Shown one piece after another: positions 59,212 to 64,000 of a stretch of 64,000 nt of DNA. The translations under genes and the position numbers were made by a program. Positions within the stretch are counted from its first letter, which is position 1, and every line of letters begins with the position of its first letter. The notes under the pieces were generated by a model. It was not told where the DNA came from. It was given only the letters and a program-made list of their open reading frames with translations, and did not search any database. Source of the stretch: Calidifontibacillus oryziterrae (GTDB lineage Bacteria; Bacillota; Bacilli; Bacillales; Bacillaceae_J). The stretch is taken from contig NZ_KB223527.1 in NCBI RefSeq assembly GCF_000331575.1, forward strand, positions 1,151,842 to 1,215,841, read 5' to 3'.

Positions 59212-59240
59212 TTTACATTTTAATTGTGTGCTATTAAAAT
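59212..59240 (+). promoter_or_regulatory. Probable promoter of the tRNA-Ala array
   Basis: TTTACA (59212-59217), 17-bp spacer, TAAAAT (59235-59240). Transcription would start about 14 bases before the first decayed tRNA unit and cover the whole array. Confidence 0.55.
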
Positions 59241-59260
59241 TAATTTCATAATAGGAAAAA

Positions 59261-59336
59261 GGGCGGTAGAGCTCAGTTGGGAGTCCACCATCGTCGTTAC
59301 ACTACCCCATTTGATAATTTGATATTTGCTTTTCAC
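59261..59336 (+). pseudogene. Decayed tRNA-like unit 1 of the tRNA-Ala array
   Basis: 76 bp. Begins GGGCGGTAGAGCTCAGTTGG then GAG, a tRNA 5-prime half through the D-loop, after which the tRNA sequence is lost. It continues TCC, a short variable stretch, and the 37-bp block CACTACCCCATTTGATAATT to TTTTCAC shared with unit 2. Confidence 0.8.
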
Positions 59337-59413
59337 GGGGGGCTTAGCTCAGTTGGGAGTCCGTACTTGTCAACTTCACTACCCCATTTGATAATTTGAT
59401 ATTTGCTTTTCAC
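59337..59413 (+). pseudogene. Decayed tRNA-Ala unit 2 of the array
   Basis: 77 bp. GGGGGGCTTAGCTCAGTTGG then GAG matches the intact tRNA-Ala 5-prime end, with one extra G. It is followed by TCC, a variable stretch different from unit 1, and the same 37-bp block up to CAC. Confidence 0.8.
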
Positions 59414-59486
59414 GGGGGCTTAGCTCAGTTGGGAGAGTGCAACACTGGCAGTGTTGAGGTCGCCGGTTCGAGCCCGGTAGTCTCCA
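59414..59486 (+). tRNA. tRNA-Ala (GGC)
   Basis: 73 nt. Acceptor GGGGGCT / AGTCTCC with the G3-U70 pair that marks tRNA-Ala, D-stem GCTC/GAGT, anticodon loop CTGGCAG (GGC), T-loop TTCGAGC, discriminator A. CCA not encoded. Folds well, so it is probably functional. Confidence 0.93.
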
Positions 59487-59491
59487 TTGAA

Positions 59492-59541
59492 AGAATCAGC
59501 ACCGTTTCCTTTGATTATAAGGGAACAGGTGCTATTTTTTT
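59492..59541 (+). terminator. Terminator of tRNA-Ala
   Basis: Outer stem AGCACC / GGTGCT and inner GTTTCC / GGGAAC, followed by ATTTTTTTG. Confidence 0.88.
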
Positions 59542-59604
59542 GTTTTTTCTCTAGTTTTTCCACGTTCCCTCTATTTTCCAAAGGTTCTGAACTCCGCTGG
59601 TTTT

Positions 59605-59788
59605 TACGGACACAGGATCCCTTATTTAAAAAACAAGACTATTTTTTGATGATTAACGGACACACGTTCCGTTATTTTGGATTTTAGCAGTAGTTTTTTT
59701 GTGAATATGATGAAATAACGGATTATATGTCCGATAAAATTATAAAAATACGTTTTTTGGTAAAATAAAGGATCTGGTGTCCGTTAAA
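59605..59788. repeat. AACGGACA...TCCGTTATTT palindromic repeats, left group
   Basis: Four imperfect palindromes of about 24 bp at 59605-59627, 59653-59677, 59713-59739 and 59761-59788, the best being TTAACGGACACACGTTCCGT followed by TATTTT. Two run in each orientation. They lie downstream of the nuclease-like gene. Confidence 0.8.
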
Positions 59789-59902
59789 AGCACAATTTGT
59801 TCCAATGCAATGTTCTATGTGTCATCTTTACATTGCACTAGATGTCGTAAAAATAAAGATTTATTACTATTTTGGAAATAATGGTTAAAATTTTCAAAAA
59901 AA

Positions 59903-60547
59903 TTATTCGAGCTGATAAGTTCGATACCGTTTATTACCGCTCGCCACACGTAGAATATTCATGTCTACAAGAGTGTGTAAAATACGTCTTGCGTGACGGT
60001 CACTAATGTTTAAATGATAGGCAATCTCAAGTGGAGTAATTGGACGAAGTAGACGACGAGCATAACGTACCACCTCTGCTTCCATCCAAGATAATTGTGG
60101 AGATGTTTCAGTTGAGATAAATTTCCCGATAAAAGCAAGTATAAGTTGCTGACATTGTTTAGGTTCTTCTTTAATAGAAAGATAAGCAATCGGTAATAAT
60201 GTCCATCCATCAAGTGCCAATAATGAATGTCGCCAGCATAGATCCTTAAATCGCCTAGTATCAAGATCTCGAGCATGAGGGCCGAATCCCTGAATTTCTA
60301 TACACCCTTTCGCATCCCTAGGTCTGTATACTAAGTCCAAATAACGATAACCGTTATTGAAATCACGCACCTCCCACTCAGGATACAAATGATTAAAACT
60401 CCCTACAGTTGGAAACCATATTTTACGAAGAAATTCTATCGTTCCATGACCTAGACCCTTTTCTAGTATTTCACGTCGCCTAGGATTCTTCTCTTCGTTA
60501 ATATTTTCTCCAAGCCATTTGTTGTATTTTTGTTCAAATCCTTCCAT
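59903..60547 (-). CDS. PD-(D/E)XK nuclease-like domain fused to winged helix
   Basis: A 214-residue protein. Residues about 55-125 contain LDLVYRPRDAKGCIEIQG, with D71, E84 and Q86 placed like the metal site of Vsr/DUF559-type PD-(D/E)XK nucleases, followed by HARDLDTRRFKDLCWRHSLL and LDGWTLLPIAY. Residues about 155-214 form a winged helix-turn-helix (LEIAYHLNISDRHARRILHT). The Lys of the classic triad appears replaced by Gln. Whether it cuts DNA or is a repurposed regulator is not known. Palindromic repeats lie on both sides. Confidence 0.6.
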   Translation of the reverse strand: MEGFEQKYNKWLGENINEEKNPRRREILEKGLGHGTIEFLRKIWFPTVGSFNHLYPEWEVRDFNNGYRYLDLVYRPRDAKGCIEIQGFGPHARDLDTRRFKDLCWRHSLLALDGWTLLPIAYLSIKEEPKQCQQLILAFIGKFISTETSPQLSWMEAEVVRYARRLLRPITPLEIAYHLNISDRHARRILHTLVDMNILRVASGNKRYRTYQLE

Positions 60548-60640
60548 CGATCATTCACTTTCCTTTCTAATTTTATAGTTTTTTATAATCTTCATATAAT
60601 TAATAACTCATGGCTGTTTTGGAATTATAGGTAGGTTTTT

Positions 60641-60879
60641 AGCAGACATTAGCCCCACTGTCTTTTGTCTGTGACTGAAATTATGGGTGGTTAACGGACA
60701 TTAGCTCCGCTATCTTTTGTCATTGATTGAAATTACGGGGGTGAACGGACATTAGTTCCGTTATTAAGAAGAATATTAACTGTTTCTTGGGGATTAGTAG
60801 TAATTAACGGATCGTGTGTCCTTTATGCAGCTCGTAAAGAGGGATTACGCGAAAATAAAGGATTTTATGTCCGTTAAAT
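60641..60879. repeat. AACGGACA...TCCGTTATT palindromic repeats, right group
   Basis: Copies at 60641-60666 (decayed), 60691-60716, 60742-60766, 60803-60826 and 60853-60879, the last two inverted relative to the others. Sequence between copies is also partly repeated (TGAAATTAYGGGKG). Confidence 0.8.
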
Positions 60880-61114
60880 AATCAGGTACTCTATTTCTTC
60901 TTAAGTATACTGTATTTCATTAATAATAGAAGACTTTAATAATAAAAAACTTTAACTTTTTGGGAAACCAAATTCTATCAACAATATATAGATGGTTTTA
61001 CACAGACTATTTAAAAATCACGAGAAGCCATCCACCCCATCCATCTATAGATGGTTAAACTTTTACAAAGCTAGTAATAGTAACTATAAATACAAGACAA
61101 TTAACGCAAAAAAC

Positions 61115-61350
61115 TACCCCAGTTCTATGACTGGGATAGTAGTTCTTGACTAGGACCCCAGTTCTATGACTGGGATAGTAGTTCTTGACTAGGACCGCAG
61201 TTCTTGACTGGGATAGTAGTTCGTTGACAAGGACAATAATTCATGAATAGGACCGCAGTTCTTGACTGGTACTGTAGTTCGTTGACTAGGACAGTAGTTC
61301 TTGGACTGGGACAGTAGTTCTTGGACTGGGACAGTAGTTCTTGGACTAGA
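61115..61350. repeat. Tandem GGACAGTAGTTCTTGGACTG repeats
   Basis: Eleven or so imperfect 20-21 bp units. A 39-bp unit occurs twice at the left (CCCAGTTCTATGACTGGGAT and on), and GGGACAGTAGTTCTTGGACT is exact two to three times at the right. Ends next to the duplicated tail of the diguanylate cyclase gene. Confidence 0.85.
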
Positions 61351-61353
61351 TCT

Positions 61354-61477
61354 GTTTTTTTAATCAAACGTTAATTTATTTATCATGATTAAGCGAAAAA
61401 GGAACCATAGTTTTTTTGTAAAAAGAAAAGTTGTCCTTACCACGATCTTTTGCGTCATACATCGCGATATCAGCATT
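61354..61477 (-). pseudogene. Duplicated 3-prime fragment of the diguanylate cyclase gene
   Basis: About 120 bp nearly identical to 61495-61618, which is the end of the GGDEF gene; the offset is 141 bp. The fragment carries the last ~40 codons, including the same stop region, detached from the rest of the gene. The junction CTTGACTGGGGTAG at 61483-61496 is a unit of the adjacent tandem repeat. Confidence 0.85.
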
Positions 61478-61516
61478 CTTCTCTTGACTGGGGTAGTTTT
61501 TTAATCAAACAATAAT

Positions 61517-63403
61517 TTATTTATCATGATTAAGCAAAAAAGGAACCATAGTTTTTTTGTAAAAAGAAAAGTTGTCCTTACCACGATCTTTTGCGTCATA
61601 CATCGCGATATCAGCATTTTTCATTAAATCTTCAATTGTTTTTCCATCATGAGGGAAGGTACTAACCCCAATACTACACGTTACGAGAATTTTATTTCCT
61701 TCAATAACATAAGGCTGCTTAATTTTTGTTATGATTCGTTCACAAATCTTTTTTAACACATTGTTATCGGTATTTGTAATTAACATTGTAAATTCGTCGC
61801 CACCTTGACGTGAAATTATCCCCATATCTGCTACTGCGTCTCGTAGTCTATCGGCAACCTCAATTAGAAGTTGGTCACCAATTAAATGGCCAAGTGTATC
61901 ATTAATTATTTTAAACCGATCCAAGTCTAGAAACATAACTGCAACTTGATGTTCATCAGCAATTGCTTCCTTCAACTTTTCTTCAAAAACTCTTCGATTT
62001 GAAAGCTGTGTTAAATCATCCGTTGTTGCTAAAAGTCTTATTGCCTTTTCCGCATTTTTGCGGTCAGTAATATCGTTGCGAATTGTTAAGTACTGATATG
62101 GCATCCCTTCATTATTAATAAACGGAATAATCATAGTATTAACCCAGTAGAAGCTACCATCCTTTGCTCGATTTCGAACGTGCCCTTCCCATACCCGACC
62201 AGCTTGTATTGTTTCCCATAAATTACGAATAAACTCTTTCGAATGGTATCCAGAATTAAGGATGCGATGTGTCTTGCCAACAACTTCTTCTTTTTCATAT
62301 TTTGATAACTGGCTAAACTTATCATTTACGTACAAAATCACACCTTTATCATCCGTGATTTCTACAATATTCGATAAATTTAACGCAGTTTTAATATTGT
62401 TAAGCTCCTTGAACATATATTCAAATTCACTTTCAGATCGTTTATGATCAGTAATATCATGGAAAATAGTGAAATGACCACCCATTATATTAAATGGGAG
62501 TGACATGACTTCAACGGTAATCTTTGTTCCATCAATCCTAGTAAATTGTTCCTCCACTACTTCTGCTACTTGCTTCTCTTCCTTTACATGGCAAAATAGT
62601 GCATTTGTTCTGAATGATGACTCTTGTGGGATGATCTGATAAATAGATTCACCAATCATCTCGTCCTGATCAGATAATCCAAGTGCCTTACGTGCATAGT
62701 TATTAATAAATTGAAACTTTCCATTCTTTGAAATAACAATGCCTAGTGGTGAATGCTCAATAAGCATTCGATATTTTTTTTCACTTTTTGCTAAGTTCAC
62801 TAGTAGATGCCAAGTACTGAATATTACTAAAGCAAATAATAGATTTACCGTAATAAAAATTGCATTTTTGGTAGTTAGTCCTTGAATTACTTTTTTTCCT
62901 TCATCCTCAAACATTTTTACAACGATATCTAATTGATCGATCAACTCTTCGCTTTTCATAATTATACTCGTCGCGTATACTTGGTCGGATTCATTATTAA
63001 CTGCTTGATGAATATCAGCTTTTAATGATAACCAATTTATCTCAATTTGCTTTAATTGCGCTTTTATATCTTCATTTTCTAACGGAAGTAAGCCAAGCGC
63101 CTCATTCCCATTCATTAAACCAATTAAGTTCTCTTCAAATTCATTTAAGGTAGCCAATAATTCTTCCTCTACAGTAGCTTCATCCGAATACAATAGTTTA
63201 ATGGAATGATTGTTTATTTTTTGAGCTAGCATCCTTTCTCGTCCAGCAACGTTAATGTTATGACTAATATTTTCTTCATTCGTAATTAATGTTGTTATAA
63301 TAAAATAATTAGCACCACTTAAAACAACAATTCCAATAATAATAAAGGTTATTTTATAATAAAGTGATTTCAAGGCAACACCCTCTCTCTCTAATGATGT
63401 CAC
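61517..63403 (-). CDS. Membrane diguanylate cyclase with NIT/PilJ-like and two PAS domains
   Basis: 628 residues. A first membrane helix (ITFIIIGIVVLSGANYFII) leads into an outside domain with NINVAGRERMLAQKINNHS, typical of PilJ/nitrate-sensing N-termini. A second helix (AIFITVNLLFALVIFSTW) is followed by two PAS domains (about 212-325 and 335-455). The GGDEF domain has an intact GGDEF at 534-538, so it should make cyclic-di-GMP. No RxxD inhibitory site is seen upstream of it. A TTG at 63373 is an alternative start. Adjacent PilZ gene suggests a signalling pair. Confidence 0.9.
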   Translation of the reverse strand: MTSLEREGVALKSLYYKITFIIIGIVVLSGANYFIITTLITNEENISHNINVAGRERMLAQKINNHSIKLLYSDEATVEEELLATLNEFEENLIGLMNGNEALGLLPLENEDIKAQLKQIEINWLSLKADIHQAVNNESDQVYATSIIMKSEELIDQLDIVVKMFEDEGKKVIQGLTTKNAIFITVNLLFALVIFSTWHLLVNLAKSEKKYRMLIEHSPLGIVISKNGKFQFINNYARKALGLSDQDEMIGESIYQIIPQESSFRTNALFCHVKEEKQVAEVVEEQFTRIDGTKITVEVMSLPFNIMGGHFTIFHDITDHKRSESEFEYMFKELNNIKTALNLSNIVEITDDKGVILYVNDKFSQLSKYEKEEVVGKTHRILNSGYHSKEFIRNLWETIQAGRVWEGHVRNRAKDGSFYWVNTMIIPFINNEGMPYQYLTIRNDITDRKNAEKAIRLLATTDDLTQLSNRRVFEEKLKEAIADEHQVAVMFLDLDRFKIINDTLGHLIGDQLLIEVADRLRDAVADMGIISRQGGDEFTMLITNTDNNVLKKICERIITKIKQPYVIEGNKILVTCSIGVSTFPHDGKTIEDLMKNADIAMYDAKDRGKDNFSFYKKTMVPFLLNHDK

Positions 63404-63543
63404 TGTCCTTTTGCCTCGATTTACCTATATGTTGAATATAATCGTTGAAAGCATTGCCCAATGCTAATGAATAAAAACATTGATAGAAAGCACGACTCTA
63501 AGTGCGCTACTTGCATATTTTATATTTTCTGTAATTAGGATTT

Positions 63544-64000
63544 TTAAGCCTTGCTGCTACTTTCGACCGTGCTAAAATTAAAAAATTTCTGCCTGCTTAT
63601 TGATAAAAACCAGCTTGTTGATGAGACTGCCTGATTTCGTAGCTTTACTTGAAACTTATTTAGAATACTTATTATTTCATCACGTTGTTTATCATCAATA
63701 TCAAACTGGAAGCCATACTGTTGAATATCGCCCACTTCTTTTCCCCAAACAATCGAGCCCGTTGCTTCAACTTTCTCTTCTAAAATATACGTTCTTATTC
63801 TTAATATTAAGTCAGGTCTTGTTGGAAGTTTAATATTGGAAGAAAACTTAACCCCACCAGGACCGATATCCTCGATTAATACCTTCGTCATACCAACTTG
63901 TATTTTCTTACCACCTATAGATGCGATCGTCATCTCCGCTATAAGTGGACGTGGCAATTCGATTCGATAATATGCACGCCGATTCTCAAAAATTTCAGCA
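63544..64000 (-). CDS. PilZ-domain protein, N-terminus outside the window
   Basis: The open frame continues past base 64000, so only the C-terminal ~151 residues are seen. NRRAYYRIELPRP gives the RxxxR half of the cyclic-di-GMP site and IEDIGPGGVKF the (D/N)xSxxG half, with Pro replacing Ser. The last 30 residues are poorly conserved. Probably a cyclic-di-GMP receptor; what precedes the PilZ domain is unknown. Located just upstream of the diguanylate cyclase gene and in the same direction. Confidence 0.85.
   Translation of the reverse strand, partial: AEIFENRRAYYRIELPRPLIAEMTIASIGGKKIQVGMTKVLIEDIGPGGVKFSSNIKLPTRPDLILRIRTYILEEKVEATGSIVWGKEVGDIQQYGFQFDIDDKQRDEIISILNKFQVKLRNQAVSSTSWFLSISRQKFFNFSTVESSSKA

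Noticed and set aside
59261-59413. CRISPR-like look of the 37-bp repeats with variable stretches
   Set aside because: Only two repeats, and the flanking parts are tRNA sequence; no cas genes are present.
59487-59687. 66-codon open frame after tRNA-Ala
   Set aside because: It begins in the tRNA terminator and crosses the palindromic repeats; composition is not protein-like.
61164-61367. 67-codon open frame on the minus strand across the tandem repeats
   Set aside because: It is a translation of the 20-bp repeats in one frame, without a ribosome binding site.

Overview
The window is about 64 kb of a low-GC Gram-positive chromosome, almost certainly a facultatively anaerobic, spore-forming member of the Bacillaceae. 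The gene order follows the Bacillus subtilis ytjP-leuS-metK-pckA-men-glg region very closely. T-box and S-box leaders, Bacillus-type ribosome binding sites and sporulation-type kinase and YteA genes support this. The species cannot be named from the sequence.

Layout. 0-5.5 kb: start of a PepV dipeptidase gene, a small DeoR-type regulator, an RsuA-type pseudouridine synthase, a Gly-rich coiled-coil protein, the lipid II flippase MurJ/YtgP and the flavoprotein YtfP. 5.8-11 kb: a 2-Cys peroxiredoxin with a PerR-like site, leuS behind a T-box, the MFS transporter YttB and YtzC. 11-16 kb: the tRNA wobble-modification pair MnmL/MnmM, terpene cyclase YtpB, lipase YtpA, gamma-carbonic anhydrase YtoA and a YdjO-like zinc protein. 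16-25 kb: metK behind a SAM-I riboswitch, pckA with an Fnr-type palindrome, the YtlACD ABC transporter, RppH/YtkD, a YtkC-type holin and small conserved genes. 25-32 kb: a C4-dicarboxylate system made of the tethered co-sensor DctB, the two-component pair DctS/DctR and the TRAP transporter DctPQM. 32-41 kb: menaquinone genes menE, menB, menH, menD, menF (leftward) and menA (rightward), then yteA. 42-51 kb: an AIM24-family protein, a universal stress protein and the complete glgBCDAP glycogen operon. 51.8-53.1 kb: a CheY-like regulator overlapping a MshEN-CheX protein. 53.2-53.7 kb: a tRNA-fMet/Asp/Glu operon. 54-57 kb: pflA and pflB. 58-64 kb: a PAS histidine kinase, a tRNA-Ala(GGC) preceded by two decayed copies, a nuclease-like winged-helix protein between palindromic repeats, a membrane diguanylate cyclase and a PilZ protein that runs off the end.

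How it fits together. The metabolic genes suit alternation between respiration and fermentation: menaquinone synthesis, PEP carboxykinase with a possible Fnr site, C4-dicarboxylate uptake and pyruvate formate-lyase. Glycogen storage is complete. A cyclic-di-GMP theme links the diguanylate cyclase, the PilZ protein and the MshEN-CheX phosphatase candidate.

The least ordinary material is non-coding. A roughly 190-bp dispersed element (two full copies and one internally deleted copy) keeps a perfect DnaA box in every copy. Both tRNA loci carry duplicated tRNA 5-prime ends plus upstream DNA. The glg leader has a promoter-terminator unit that could be an attenuator or a small RNA. At least five unrelated families of 20-25 bp intergenic repeats occur.
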